The notes: generated from the letters alone by a model not told the origin. A stretch of 64,000 nt of DNA from CAZQQN01 sp964595485 (GCA_964595485.1 CAZQQN010000001.1:105354-169353); one strand, 5' to 3'; shown: positions 1-9,527, counted from the first letter of the stretch. Translations and numbers: made by a program.

Positions 1-2007
1 TGAGAATAAAGAGGTAAGGATGCCGATTATCAAAATAATGGCAAAACCATGAATGGGCCCTGTTCCAAACGTATAGAGAATGATTGCCACCAATAAGGTA
101 GTAAGGTTAGCGTCAACAATCGAGGAATAAGCATTTTTGTAACCATCTGCAATAGCAAGGTTAAGCCCTTTACCAGCCCTTATTTCTTCTCTTACCCTTT
201 CAAAAATAAGGACATTGGCGTCAACAGACATACCGATTGTTAGCAGGATGCCTGCCATACCGGGCAGTGTTAAAGCAGCCCCTAATGATGCCAGCACCCC
301 TAAAATGAAGAAAAGGTTGGCAAGAAGTGCGATATTGGCAACATAACCGGCCCGATTGTAATAAAAAACCATGAAAAGCAATACGAAAACTAACCCGGCT
401 AAGAGTGAGATCAATCCGGAACGGATGGATTCCTGACCAAGGGATGGCCCAATGATCGCTTCCTGAACAATATTGACGACCATTGGTAGCTTACCGGACT
501 CCAAAACATTGGCAAGATCCTGGGCCTCTTGGGTGGTGAACCGGCCTGATATAATAGATCGACCACCACTAATTTTCTGATTAACGTTTGGCGCAGAATA
601 AACATGCTTATCCATTACAACCGCAATGCTGCTTCCAACATTATCACCCGTTAAGCGCTCCCACTTTCTTGCTCCTCTTGAATTCATGGAAAGTGAAACC
701 TGGCGGCCTCCTTGCTTGGAAATATCAGCGGTAGCATCTGTTACTACCTCACCTGTTAGAGGAGGAGAGCCATCACTTGTTGTGACTTTAGCAGCAAACA
801 AGCGGTAAATGTTGTTATCATCTGAAATTGGTTTAGCGGACCAAAAGAACTTAACATTAGTCGGCAGAACATTCTGCACAGCAGGCATACTTAAGTACTC
901 ATTGACCTTTGCTGTATCTAAACCCTCAGCTGATCCAACTACCGGGCCTTGTAAGATACGTCCTTCTTGGTTGACAGCGGGTTGTAATTTCGCATAAAGG
1001 GGGTTTTGACGCCTGAATTCTTCTCGCGAAAGTTGTTCTCCGGTGTCTGTGTCAGCTGCTTGTTCTCCTAAGAGACCGGTATCTGCTTCAGTCTGAGCGG
1101 ATGTATCTTTGGCTTTACTGGTAGTAGGTGTATCAGCCGATTGCAAGGTATCTTGATTGTCTTCTTCAAAAAATGAAGCCGGACTATCCTCATCGGCAGT
1201 TGTTGTATCACTACCGGTTGTATCCACTAAATTCAGTTCCCGCTTCAATATATTGTTGACATCCTCGAAATAGGGAATAATTTGCCTGGCTTCATAGGTT
1301 TCCCAAAACCCCAGGTTGGCTGTCGCTTGTAGTAAATCCCTTACCCGTTGCTGATCTTCAACGCCAGGTAATTCTACAATGATGCGACCTGTTCCGGGAA
1401 GTTTTTGAATGTTGGGTTGAGAAACCCCGAACTGGTCAACGCGTGTTCTTAAAATATTGAAAGTCCGGTCAAGGGCAGCCGAAGCTTCTTCTCTTAGGAA
1501 ACTTATAACTTCCTCATTGGAAGTATTGTACCCAATATCATCCTTATTTTGCCGTGTAGCGAAAACCGAAGCCAATTGAGCATCAGGGGCTTCCTCTTTG
1601 TAAATCTGGTAGAATAAATCAATGAAGTTAGCGTCTTTTCTCCGATATTCTTCAGAAGCCTTTTTCAGGGCGTTCCTGAAAGCTTCATTGTCGTTATAAT
1701 TGGATAACTCCAGTAACAATTCTTTCATAGATACCTGCAGGGTGACGTGCATGCCGCCCTGAAGGTCAAGTCCCAGATTAAGTTCTCTTGCTTTGCATTC
1801 CCCGTAGGTGTAGTTCTTAACCAAGAGGTTATACACCGGCTCCTTCTTCATAGAGTCCAGGTAATGCTGTTCTTTTTCCTCATTACCCTGGGCATATGCT
1901 TCAGCTCTGTTTTCAATAATGGAAGTAACGATAGTGAAGGAAAGTTGATAGAGGCAAACAACGGCTAAGGCTATCGCAAAAAATTTAATCGCACCCTTAC
2001 TTTTCAT
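1..2007 (-). CDS. secDF: Protein translocase subunit SecD (probably SecDF fusion), N-terminal part
   Basis: Inner-membrane accessory subunit of the Sec translocon, which uses the proton gradient to pull exported proteins through. The frame is open from the ATG at 2007 to the window edge, so 669 residues are visible and the rest lies outside. Residues 5-25 form a membrane segment, followed by the periplasmic P1 domain with the LNLGLDLQGG signature and the GRIIVELPGV motif. Near residue 535 the SecD membrane bundle begins, with the conserved GMSVDANVLIFERVREE stretch. A Thr/Asp/Glu-rich low-complexity insertion lies at about residues 255-330. Members of this phylum usually carry SecD and SecF as one protein of about 1000 residues; the SecF half is not visible, so the fusion is inference. 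A promoter match lies 92 bases upstream. Confidence 0.95.
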   Translation of the reverse strand, partial: MKSKGAIKFFAIALAVVCLYQLSFTIVTSIIENRAEAYAQGNEEKEQHYLDSMKKEPVYNLLVKNYTYGECKARELNLGLDLQGGMHVTLQVSMKELLLELSNYNDNEAFRNALKKASEEYRRKDANFIDLFYQIYKEEAPDAQLASVFATRQNKDDIGYNTSNEEVISFLREEASAALDRTFNILRTRVDQFGVSQPNIQKLPGTGRIIVELPGVEDQQRVRDLLQATANLGFWETYEARQIIPYFEDVNNILKRELNLVDTTGSDTTTADEDSPASFFEEDNQDTLQSADTPTTSKAKDTSAQTEADTGLLGEQAADTDTGEQLSREEFRRQNPLYAKLQPAVNQEGRILQGPVVGSAEGLDTAKVNEYLSMPAVQNVLPTNVKFFWSAKPISDDNNIYRLFAAKVTTSDGSPPLTGEVVTDATADISKQGGRQVSLSMNSRGARKWERLTGDNVGSSIAVVMDKHVYSAPNVNQKISGGRSIISGRFTTQEAQDLANVLESGKLPMVVNIVQEAIIGPSLGQESIRSGLISLLAGLVFVLLFMVFYYNRAGYVANIALLANLFFILGVLASLGAALTLPGMAGILLTIGMSVDANVLIFERVREEIRAGKGLNLAIADGYKNAYSSIVDANLTTLLVAIILYTFGTGPIHGFAIILIIGILTSLFS

Positions 2008-2098
2008 GTCGGAAAGATTCTTTTAGCTATGATTGAAACAGAGTTGTAAGTATCTGTATAACAGCGTTTTATAAAAACAAGTTTATCAAGTTGACGGG

Positions 2099-2129
2099 CA
2101 AATTTACATTAAGCCATGGTATTTAACAA
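2099..2129 (-). promoter_or_regulatory. Candidate secDF promoter (TTG-N20-TAAATTTG)
   Basis: On the minus strand TTG (2129-2127) is followed after 20 bases by TAAATTTG (2106-2099). This matches the Bacteroidota housekeeping promoter (TTG at -33, TAnnTTTG at -7) and lies about 90 bases before the secDF start codon. Confidence 0.55.
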
Positions 2130-2349
2130 CACGACAGCATCGTAAAGCCCTAAAAAACATTGATATACCAAATGTTAGAAATGCTTTTTTTAGCATTTTT
2201 AATGCTTGCCAAGCGAAATGGATCAGCTTTTCATTAGGTCAGCACATGGAAGTAATCAATGGCTTTTCATGTTTGCCAAAAGTCAGGTACTATTTTCCGT
2301 TGTCAGCCCTTTGGTGATTAATTTTTTAATGCCGTCTGATGGGATTTCT

Positions 2350-2357
2350 TAATTTTG
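2350..2357 (+). promoter_or_regulatory. Candidate -7 box of the S46 peptidase gene
   Basis: TAATTTTG fits TAnnTTTG exactly and ends 23 bases before the ATG, giving a short leader. No TTG lies at the usual -33 distance (the nearest ends at 2313), so only the -7 element is supported. Confidence 0.35.
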
Positions 2358-2380
2358 CTCCGAATTAAATTGATAAAGCT

Positions 2381-5023
2381 ATGAAAGAAAAAATTCTGAG
2401 TTTATTTGTTCCGCTCTTTTGTATCCATTTCGTTTCGGCACAGTCTATAGGTAAAGATACCAAAGGAGAAGGTATGTGGTTACCTATTGTGCTTGAAAAA
2501 ATGCATGAGAAGGAGATGAAGCAGAAAGGAATGAAGATAGATGCCGAGGATATATACAATATAAACAAAGGCAGCATTAAAGATGCCATCATCCGCTTAA
2601 ATGGCGGCTCCTGCACGGCAGAGATTGTGTCAGAAGATGGCCTGCTCTTTACCAATCACCATTGTGCTTATGACATGATTTCCAAGCATAGCACAAAAGA
2701 AAATAATTACCTGGAAGAGGGGTTCTGGGCTGAAAGCTACGAAGATGAAATCCCTAACGAAAATTATACAGCTTCACGTTTAGTTAGAATGAAAGATGTT
2801 ACCAATGCTGTCGTTCCTGTATTGGATACGGTAGAGGGCCGCATGAAAAGAAGGGTCAAAAAGCAGCTTTTTGATTCTCTAAAAAATGCTGCAACTGAGG
2901 ATACGCATTATAACGCCAGTATTGAATCCATGTACCATGGCAATGAATATTACCTAATGGTTTATGAAACCTTTAAGGATATTCGATTAGTAGGAGCTCC
3001 TCCTTCTGATATTGGTAAATTTGGTGGCGACACCGATAACTGGAGTTGGCCCCGCCACACCGGTGACTTTTCTGTATTGCGCATTTACACCGGCCCTGAT
3101 GGCAAGCCGGCAACCTACCGTGAAGATAACAAGCCTTATCAACCAAAGCATCATTTACCCATTTCTTTAAAAGGTTTTGAAAAGGGGGATTTTTCAATGA
3201 TTATGGGTTATCCGGGTAATACGGATCGCTATTTGACCTCCTCTGCCATCCGGCATAAAATGAAGGAAGAAGAACCTACCATTATTGAGGTCTGGGATGT
3301 GCTCCTCGAAAACATGGAAGAAAAGATGGAAGAGAGTGAAGAAGCTGAGCTTAAATTGGCTTCTCTCCATGCTGGTATTTCCAATTACTTTAAATATTAC
3401 AAAGGCCAATTAAAAGGACTGAAAAATTATGATCTGATAAAGAAAAAAGCTGAAAAAGAGGAAGGTTTCAAGGATTGGGTTGAAAAGAATGAAAAAAGAG
3501 AAGATAAATACGGAGATGTATTAAATACCATTGAAAAGGAATACAATAACATTGACAAAGTTTCTCCAGGTTTTTATTATTACCGGTATGGGTTTAGGTT
3601 AATGCAAAGTATCCGGTATGCTAACCGTTTTAATCAATTCAAAAACCAACTTCAATCCCTGAAAGCAAGTGATGCAAAACAAAATAAAATTGATACGCTG
3701 GTTAAGGATTTTCAGGCTCGAGCCGAAGAATTCTTTGGCGATACCTACGTAGGCATGCAAAAGTCAACGCTTCGGGATTTGATGGTTATGTATGGTAATA
3801 ATGTTCCTGAGGATCAACGGCCTGATTTTTTCAATAACCTGATACAAAGGAATCCCGGAAAATCCATAGAAAAGACTGTTAACGATTACATGGATAAACT
3901 TTTCCGTATTCCGCCAAAACGGAGACAGGATTTATTAGGTTATGCCATTCGTCTTCATCACCTACAAAAAGGTGGTGTGAATGATAGTTTAGCCAAATCT
4001 TTGAAAAAAGATATTTTAGCTTATCAGAGGAAAGTTGGTTCTGAACAAGCAAGGCAAAACTTCCAGGAAACATTGATGGGTTTTGTCCAAATGACTAACC
4101 AGGATGACCTTCCCTTTGCGATAAAAAAATGGATGGAGGAATCAGACGAAAAAGATCCCAGCACAGTGGTGAAGGATAAGGTTCAGGATATGTTTAGTGG
4201 AGGTTTATTTGGCAATGAGAGCCTTCTGACAGACACAAGTAGCGTAAAGGATGCTTTTGATGATCTGGAACCAGAAATGATAAAGAAGGATCCGCTGATC
4301 AAAGTGGCCAAAGACCTTGAAAAATTTGATGATTTGAGTAAAGAATCCCTTGTTTTTGATTCATCAAAAACCATGTCATTCCTTGGAAACCCCAATACCT
4401 GGGATCTTAAAAATGAAGAATTTTTATCATTCGGGGACAAAATGTCGAGTTTCTTCCGGATGAACTATGCCAGACCTTATAGACAGGCAAAAAGCAAGAT
4501 CAATGATCAAATGTCCCTTTTTATGGAAGGGTTGAGGAAATGGCAGGACGATAAAGTGTTTTACCCTAACGCCAATTCAACCTTGCGGGTGAATGATGGT
4601 GTTATTGAGCCTTATTTACCCAAAGATGCAGTTAAGTACCGGCATTATACCACACAAAAAGGAATAATGGAAAAAGAAGATCCTGAAGATGAAGAATTCC
4701 GGGTTCCTGAAAGGTTAAAAAAGCTCATCCAAGAAAAAGATTTCGGGCGTTATGGCACTGATGGGACACTTAAACTTTGCTTCCTTACTGATAATGATAT
4801 AACAGGTGGTAATAGCGGTAGCCCTGTTATAAACGGGAACGGCAATCTTATGGGAATTGCTTTTGATGGCAACTGGGAATCCATGACCGGGGATTTGGTT
4901 ATCAATGAATCGGTCAACCGGACGATCAGCGTAGATATCCGGTATGTACTTTTTGTCATTGACAAATTTGCTAATGCTGATCACATCATGAATGAGCTCG
5001 ATATTATCAAGAAAGAAGGGTAG
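2381..5023 (+). CDS. S46 family dipeptidyl-peptidase, DPP7-like
   Basis: Exported serine exopeptidase that removes dipeptides from peptide N-termini in the periplasm, feeding peptide-based growth. A Sec signal peptide ends near residue 20 (FVSAQS). The chymotrypsin-like triad can be placed at His94 (TNHHC), Asp229 (PRHTGDFS) and Ser812 (GGNSGSP). In this family the residue 18 after the catalytic Ser separates DPP7 (Gly, hydrophobic P1) from DPP11 (Arg, acidic P1). Here it is Gly830 in AFDGNWE, so DPP7-type specificity is predicted. At 880 residues it is about 150 longer than typical members of about 720. The extra length lies between Asp and Ser, in the helical cap region, with Lys/Glu-rich sequence around residues 360-400 and 580-660. 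A strong terminator follows. Confidence 0.93.
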   Translation: MKEKILSLFVPLFCIHFVSAQSIGKDTKGEGMWLPIVLEKMHEKEMKQKGMKIDAEDIYNINKGSIKDAIIRLNGGSCTAEIVSEDGLLFTNHHCAYDMISKHSTKENNYLEEGFWAESYEDEIPNENYTASRLVRMKDVTNAVVPVLDTVEGRMKRRVKKQLFDSLKNAATEDTHYNASIESMYHGNEYYLMVYETFKDIRLVGAPPSDIGKFGGDTDNWSWPRHTGDFSVLRIYTGPDGKPATYREDNKPYQPKHHLPISLKGFEKGDFSMIMGYPGNTDRYLTSSAIRHKMKEEEPTIIEVWDVLLENMEEKMEESEEAELKLASLHAGISNYFKYYKGQLKGLKNYDLIKKKAEKEEGFKDWVEKNEKREDKYGDVLNTIEKEYNNIDKVSPGFYYYRYGFRLMQSIRYANRFNQFKNQLQSLKASDAKQNKIDTLVKDFQARAEEFFGDTYVGMQKSTLRDLMVMYGNNVPEDQRPDFFNNLIQRNPGKSIEKTVNDYMDKLFRIPPKRRQDLLGYAIRLHHLQKGGVNDSLAKSLKKDILAYQRKVGSEQARQNFQETLMGFVQMTNQDDLPFAIKKWMEESDEKDPSTVVKDKVQDMFSGGLFGNESLLTDTSSVKDAFDDLEPEMIKKDPLIKVAKDLEKFDDLSKESLVFDSSKTMSFLGNPNTWDLKNEEFLSFGDKMSSFFRMNYARPYRQAKSKINDQMSLFMEGLRKWQDDKVFYPNANSTLRVNDGVIEPYLPKDAVKYRHYTTQKGIMEKEDPEDEEFRVPERLKKLIQEKDFGRYGTDGTLKLCFLTDNDITGGNSGSPVINGNGNLMGIAFDGNWESMTGDLVINESVNRTISVDIRYVLFVIDKFANADHIMNELDIIKKEG

Positions 5024-5047
5024 TTAACCAAAAATGTATTTGGAGAT

Positions 5048-5081
5048 AAAAAAACCCGGGTTACCTGACCCGGGTTTTTTT
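5048..5081. terminator. Bidirectional intrinsic terminator
   Basis: The arms AACCCGGGT and ACCCGGGTT surround the loop TACCTG, with A-runs before and T-runs after. It lies between the convergent S46 peptidase and biotin carboxylase genes and can serve both strands. Confidence 0.88.
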
Positions 5082-5106
5082 AATAAAGGATCGAAGAGAA
5101 AGCTAA

Positions 5107-6597
5107 TCAATAGGCTTTTCGGTTTCTTTGCCAATTTAGATTCTGCCCAGCCCCGCGGGCAATTTTTTGCTGTTTAGTTTTTTTATCCTCAGCCACAATT
5201 TCGGTAGCAAGTGCAGCTGCAATTTGTTCCTCATCCGGTTTTTCCGTTTTTAAGCTATTAGCGTCAAAATGATTTTGAACAAAATGGGTGTCGTAGTCAC
5301 CGGATCTAAAATTGGGATGGTTCATCACATAGTTGCCAAAACCCAAGGTAGAAGCCACGCCTTCTAATTGAAAGTCATTAACGGCCCTTATCATTTTATC
5401 TATAGCCGCTTCCCTGGTTTTGTCGTGAGTGACAAGTTTAGCCAACATAGGATCATAATAGACCGGTATTTCCTGGTTTTCTTCATAACCACTGTCCGTG
5501 CGAACTCCGAAACCGTCTGGCGGCCGGTAAGTGGTTAAATTACCAATATCAGGCAAAAAGTTATTGGTCGGGTCTTCTGCATAAACCCTCAATTCCACGG
5601 CGTGTCCATCAATTTGAAGGTCTTCTTGATTGAAGCTTAAAGGCTGTCCATCGGCAATTCGAATTTGTTCTTTTACGAGGTCGACACCTGTTATCATCTC
5701 AGTGATAGGATGTTCTACCTGGAGGCGAGTATTCATCTCCAAGAAGTAAAAATTCTTTTCTTCATCCATTAGGAATTCCACTGTTCCGGCACCAACGTAA
5801 TCACATGCTTTGGCTACTCCAATGGCCGCTTCTCCCATTTTTTGACGTATTTCAGGCGTCATAATACTTGCAGGGGCTTCTTCAATAACCTTTTGGTGCC
5901 TTCTTTGTATAGAACATTCCCGCTCATGCAAATAGGCATAATTGCCATGCTGGTCACCAAGAATTTGGATTTCTATGTGCCTGGGTGAGCCGATGTATTT
6001 TTCAATGAATACAGCCCCATTACCAAAAGAAGAAGAAGCCTCACTAATGGCACGGTCCACCTGTTCTTCAAGCTGATTTTCTTCCTCGACTATCCGCATA
6101 CCTTTTCCACCTCCGCCGGCAGCGGCCTTTATTAAGATCGGATAACCAGTTTCTTTGGCCACATCTCTGGCTTCCTCAACTTTATCAAGTGGCTCATCTG
6201 TTCCGGGCAATAATGGAATGTTATAGCGCTGAACTGCTGCTTTAGCCGCCAGCTTATCTCCCATGGTTTCAATCGATTCACCAGTGGGGCCTATGAAGGT
6301 TAAGCCTGCCTTTTCTACTTTTCTGGCAAAATCCGGGTTTTCAGAAAGGAAGCCATAGCCGGGGTGTATAGCTTCTACTCCTCTTGCTTTTGCTTCCTCT
6401 AATATCAAGTCTGTCTTTAAATAGGATTCATTGGAAGGCGCTGGTCCCAATCTAAATGCTTCATCGGCTTTTTTGACAAATGGGGCCAGCCGGTCAGCAT
6501 CTGAATATACGGCAACCGTTTGAATGCCTAATTCTTTCAAAGATCTGATAATCCGTAATGCAATTTCTCCTCGATTAGCTATTAAAACTTTCTTCAT
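5107..6597 (-). CDS. accC: Biotin carboxylase subunit of acetyl-/propionyl-CoA carboxylase
   Basis: ATP-grasp enzyme that carboxylates biotin on its carrier protein, giving carboxybiotin for acetyl- or propionyl-CoA carboxylation. The start is set at 6597 (MKKVLIANRGEIALRI), where family members begin, not at an ATG four codons upstream. The protein is 496 residues. Visible features are the N-terminal Rossmann-like domain, the ATP-grasp glycine loop GGGGKGM at about 161-167, and the catalytic EMNTRLQVEHP segment near residue 290. The C-terminal tail is Lys/Gln-rich and ends NLNWQRNRKAY. No biotin carrier or carboxyltransferase gene is adjacent, so acyl-CoA preference cannot be decided here. 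A small gene on the same strand starts 28 bases upstream. Confidence 0.93.
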   Translation of the reverse strand: MKKVLIANRGEIALRIIRSLKELGIQTVAVYSDADRLAPFVKKADEAFRLGPAPSNESYLKTDLILEEAKARGVEAIHPGYGFLSENPDFARKVEKAGLTFIGPTGESIETMGDKLAAKAAVQRYNIPLLPGTDEPLDKVEEARDVAKETGYPILIKAAAGGGGKGMRIVEEENQLEEQVDRAISEASSSFGNGAVFIEKYIGSPRHIEIQILGDQHGNYAYLHERECSIQRRHQKVIEEAPASIMTPEIRQKMGEAAIGVAKACDYVGAGTVEFLMDEEKNFYFLEMNTRLQVEHPITEMITGVDLVKEQIRIADGQPLSFNQEDLQIDGHAVELRVYAEDPTNNFLPDIGNLTTYRPPDGFGVRTDSGYEENQEIPVYYDPMLAKLVTHDKTREAAIDKMIRAVNDFQLEGVASTLGFGNYVMNHPNFRSGDYDTHFVQNHFDANSLKTEKPDEEQIAAALATEIVAEDKKTKQQKIARGAGQNLNWQRNRKAY

Positions 6598-6625
6598 GGC
6601 TACAAACAATTATGCGTGCTTATCA

Positions 6626-7126
6626 TTAAGAGGGGTTTTCAGGGTGATCTTCTGATGGGTCTTCAATCATTTCCAAATTCAACAAATCCTGTTCCGATGG
6701 CGATATGGACCCCATTTTTAAAAAGCCACCAGAAGCTTCTGCTATATGAACTGCAAAACTCTTAAAACTTTCGTAAAGAGAAATGGCTGTGGACTGCGGC
6801 AACTTTTTAAGGACAGGGTTTACATTTTTTAATTCCTCGCCTGCTTTTTGGGCCATATACCCATGGTTGAGGGCATAATGGCTATACTCCTCCAACTTTT
6901 GTTTGAGGCAATCTGAAAATGTTTCTTCTACGTGGCGGTAGAAATCCTGTAAATTTTTATCGCCTTTGGCTGAGCGAAATTTTGAAATTTTCTGGCCCCA
7001 TTCTTTCTCTTTTTGATCAATTTCATGATCAGCACCACCGATCCGGATTGTAATTAAGGCTGGTGCTTCCAATAAGCAATTGATCTCTCCTTCAGTCAAA
7101 TTTTCAAGACCATAAATCATAAGCAT
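6626..7126 (-). CDS. Conserved hypothetical acidic protein, possibly TerB-like
   Basis: A 166-residue cytosolic protein without signal peptide or membrane segment, predicted largely helical. The N-terminal pattern LTEGEIN...APALITIRIGGADHEIDQKEKE resembles the acidic metal-site region of TerB-like helical proteins, but this is a weak impression. The C-terminus is rich in Glu, Asp and Pro. The start could also be the ATG two codons later (MIYGLENL, 7120). It ends 28 bases before accC on the same strand, so co-transcription is likely. No function can be assigned. Confidence 0.65.
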   Translation of the reverse strand: MLMIYGLENLTEGEINCLLEAPALITIRIGGADHEIDQKEKEWGQKISKFRSAKGDKNLQDFYRHVEETFSDCLKQKLEEYSHYALNHGYMAQKAGEELKNVNPVLKKLPQSTAISLYESFKSFAVHIAEASGGFLKMGSISPSEQDLLNLEMIEDPSEDHPENPS

Positions 7127-7223
7127 TGCTTTTATTTTAAGTTGTAATTATACATGAATTACATTAAATGGCAAAATAAATGTTATTGATTGATAAAGAA
7201 AGCCTCATATTTCCCTGCTCTTT

Positions 7224-7256
7224 TTGAACAAGCAAAGGGTAACTGCCTTACATTTG
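7224..7256 (+). promoter_or_regulatory. Candidate promoter of the sigma factor operon
   Basis: TTG (7224-7226), 22-base spacer and TACATTTG (7249-7256) match the Bacteroidota promoter pattern, about 80 bases before the ECF sigma factor start. Confidence 0.45.
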
Positions 7257-7337
7257 TTAGGCTCAGGCAAACTTTTTTATTGCCAAAGCAACCTAACAGG
7301 TTTTCTTCTCGTACAAGTATAGTGAAACAAGGTATTC

Positions 7338-7922
7338 ATGCCGGATGGTAGTAAAGATAAAGATACGATACCAAATTTAGTGCAAAGGTGTTATCAAGGC
7401 GAATCCTTTGCGCAGAAGAAAATTTATGAAAAGTATTTTGGCCTTCTCATGGGGATTTGCTTGAGGTACTCAAAAGAGAGGGAAGAAGCAAAGGATATTT
7501 TACAAGAAGGTTTTATTAAAATCTTTAGTAACATTAAAAAATTTGAGGACAGTAAGTCTTTGGAAAATTGGATGAAAACAGTGGTTATCAATACAGCAAT
7601 AGATCGATACCGCAAGAAAATTTCAGAACCTTACCAGGTAACCATGGAAGAAGCTGATGAACCATCCATAGCAGCAGAAGTTTATGAGGAACTCGATCAA
7701 CAGGCGTTATTGAATGCCATGCAGCAATTACCGGAAGGTTACCGGGCGATATTTAACCTTTATGTTATTGAAGGCTTTTCGCATAAAGAAATTGCCGAAA
7801 AAGTGGGGATCAATGAAGGCACCTCCAAATCTCAACTGGCTAAGGCCAGGAATATGTTAAAAGAAAAATTGAGCGAATATTTTCCTACCGATAAGATTGA
7901 AGGTAAGGAAAAAACAAAATAG
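7338..7922 (+). CDS. ECF-type RNA polymerase sigma-70 family factor
   Basis: A 194-residue sigma factor with region 2 at about residues 25-95 (the DILQEGFIKIF core-binding segment and ENWMKTVVINTAIDRYRKK) and region 4 helix-turn-helix at about 130-180 (LPEGYRAIFNLYVIEGFSHKEIAEKVG, shown here only as landmarks). Regions 1 and 3 are absent, as in ECF factors. It should direct RNA polymerase to a small regulon. The next gene starts 14 bases downstream and codes for a single-pass membrane protein, the usual place for a cognate anti-sigma factor. Co-transcription is likely. The actual targets are unknown; the large secreted protein gene downstream is one possibility. Confidence 0.9.
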   Translation: MPDGSKDKDTIPNLVQRCYQGESFAQKKIYEKYFGLLMGICLRYSKEREEAKDILQEGFIKIFSNIKKFEDSKSLENWMKTVVINTAIDRYRKKISEPYQVTMEEADEPSIAAEVYEELDQQALLNAMQQLPEGYRAIFNLYVIEGFSHKEIAEKVGINEGTSKSQLAKARNMLKEKLSEYFPTDKIEGKEKTK

Positions 7923-7936
7923 GAACCAATTTTAAT

Positions 7937-9397
7937 ATGGCTAATAAACCATTCAATATTGACGAGCTTTATCGTAGAGGTTTCCAGAACTGGGAAGCTC
8001 CTTACGGCCAAGCTGAAATAGAACAATCCTGGGAAAAAGTTCAACAAAATCAGGGCTCTGCTTCCGGGGGGTCAGAGTCTGCAACAGGTACAGGGTCAAC
8101 CGGTAGCACCGCAAGTAGCGGCATTTTTAAGGGTGCGCTTACAGGTTTGGAAGGGTGGTTAATTGGAGTAGGTGCAGCGCTGATAGTAGGTTCTGGGGCC
8201 TTTTACCTTATCAATGAAAATACCAATAAAGACCAAGCGCAAGAAAAACAGGAAAACACCAAAGCCGATACGGATCAGAAAGCTCCTGTTAAACCACATG
8301 AAGAAAATGACGAGGCAGCCAATAAAAATGAAGGTAGTAATCAAAATGATAAGATCAAACAAAAAGAAGACGGATCCCATATATCCGGTAATAAAAATAA
8401 CACAAAACGGCATTTAGGCGGTGATAAGACCAGCCAATCCTCAACCAACGATCAATCAAAAGGGTCCTCTTCATCAGGAGATTCTTACCAGGAAAAATCT
8501 GAAATCCATTATCAACAAAAGAATGAAGGTAAAGGTGGAGCGAATGATAATGCTGCTAATTCTGAAGAGAATAATAACAATGAAAAAGCTTTACCAAATT
8601 TGGTTGTAGGTGATTCAGAAAATAACGCTAATGCCAAGCCCACAGTATTGTTATCAAGCAAGATTACCTGCAAAAATCAAGCGATAAAGATAAAGGTAAA
8701 TGGATTTGAAGCATTTCACCGGGCAACTTACACTACAGATAAACACCGTTTTAAAAGTGTCAAAAACGAGACCCAAATAAGCTGGGATAGACCTGGCAAA
8801 TACGAAGTTTCCTTCAAGCTAATGAATGAAAAAACCGGTGATTCTAAAGTTGTAGCAAAAGATATCCGGGTTCGGGAAACACCTGATGTTGATTTCGTTT
8901 ATTCTAACACTGGTTACGAGGTTACTTTCAAGAACGTTACTAAAGGAGCTGAAAAATACCGTTGGTTTTTTGGTGATGGTGAAACAAGCATTAATAAGCA
9001 ACCCACTCATACTTTTAATCGTAAGGGAGAGAAAAGGGTTTATTTAGTGGCCACGTCTAAATTTGGCTGTAAAGACACTATGATAAAACAAGCTTACATA
9101 GAAGGAAGACCTAAGGTTAAAATACCAGATATCTTTACGCCTAATGGAGATGGCAAGAACGATAAATTTGTCATTCAGAACCTGACAAAGGTTGACCATT
9201 ATCATTTGCTGATTCGAAATAGTAAGGGAAATAAGGTTTTTGAAGCCAATGAGCCCGGATACTACTGGAACGGTTTATTGAATAACAAAGGTCCTGAATG
9301 TGAAAGTGGAAGGTACCAGTTCTTTTTGAAGTACCGTTATCCGGAACAAGAAAAAGTAAAAGAAAAAACAGGTACCGTCCTGTTAAAACGTGAATAA
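7937..9397 (+). CDS. Membrane-anchored PKD protein with gliding-type (T9SS type B) C-terminal domain, putative anti-sigma factor
   Basis: A 486-residue single-pass protein. Residues 1-40 are cytoplasmic and contain an NIDELYRRGFQNWE...W..V pattern like the short N-terminal motif of membrane proteins paired with ECF sigma factors in this phylum. A Gly/Ser/Thr linker leads to a membrane helix at about 72-92. Residues 93-220 are an Asn/Lys/Glu/Asp-rich stalk. A PKD-like domain follows at about 310-390 (YRWFFGDGE), then a gliding-associated C-terminal domain from about 394 (IFTPNGDGKND) to the end (GTVLLKRE). A helix starting at residue 72 is not a cleavable signal peptide, so the C-terminal domain would stay tethered in the periplasm. 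The anti-sigma role is inferred from position 14 bases after the sigma factor and from topology. Confidence 0.8.
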   Translation: MANKPFNIDELYRRGFQNWEAPYGQAEIEQSWEKVQQNQGSASGGSESATGTGSTGSTASSGIFKGALTGLEGWLIGVGAALIVGSGAFYLINENTNKDQAQEKQENTKADTDQKAPVKPHEENDEAANKNEGSNQNDKIKQKEDGSHISGNKNNTKRHLGGDKTSQSSTNDQSKGSSSSGDSYQEKSEIHYQQKNEGKGGANDNAANSEENNNNEKALPNLVVGDSENNANAKPTVLLSSKITCKNQAIKIKVNGFEAFHRATYTTDKHRFKSVKNETQISWDRPGKYEVSFKLMNEKTGDSKVVAKDIRVRETPDVDFVYSNTGYEVTFKNVTKGAEKYRWFFGDGETSINKQPTHTFNRKGEKRVYLVATSKFGCKDTMIKQAYIEGRPKVKIPDIFTPNGDGKNDKFVIQNLTKVDHYHLLIRNSKGNKVFEANEPGYYWNGLLNNKGPECESGRYQFFLKYRYPEQEKVKEKTGTVLLKRE

Positions 9398-9475
9398 AAA
9401 CAGGTAATCATCAACTTACAAACTGATATTAATGAACAGTCTGATGTAACAAATCTTTACGCCTATCTTACAATG

Positions 9476-9509
9476 TTGCTTTACAGAAAGAAATAAAATA
9501 TTACTTTTG
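9476..9509 (+). promoter_or_regulatory. Candidate promoter of the giant T9SS cargo gene
   Basis: TTG (9476-9478), 23-base spacer and TACTTTTG (9502-9509). The -7 box covers a possible TTG start codon at 9507 and so favours translation from the ATG at 9528. The gene may therefore be transcribed separately from the sigma operon. Confidence 0.5.
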
Positions 9510-9527
9510 AAATTTAAATTATACAGT

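Larger units (their letters stand above)
2008..2380. other. Gene-free divergent intergenic region
   Basis: This 373-base spacer separates secDF from the S46 peptidase gene. It holds a good secDF promoter candidate, a TAnnTTTG box before the peptidase gene, and a weak AT-rich hairpin at 2179-2198 (arms AAATGCT/AGCATTT). I see no convincing open frame or RNA gene in it. Confidence 0.6.

Noticed and set aside
2179..2198. Hairpin with T-run as plus-strand terminator
   Set aside because: Stem is AT-rich and weak and no plus-strand gene lies upstream within the window.
8214..8609. Extra plus-strand frames inside the membrane-anchored PKD gene
   Set aside because: Lys/Ile/Asn-rich out-of-frame readings of a low-complexity stalk; no start signal or family.
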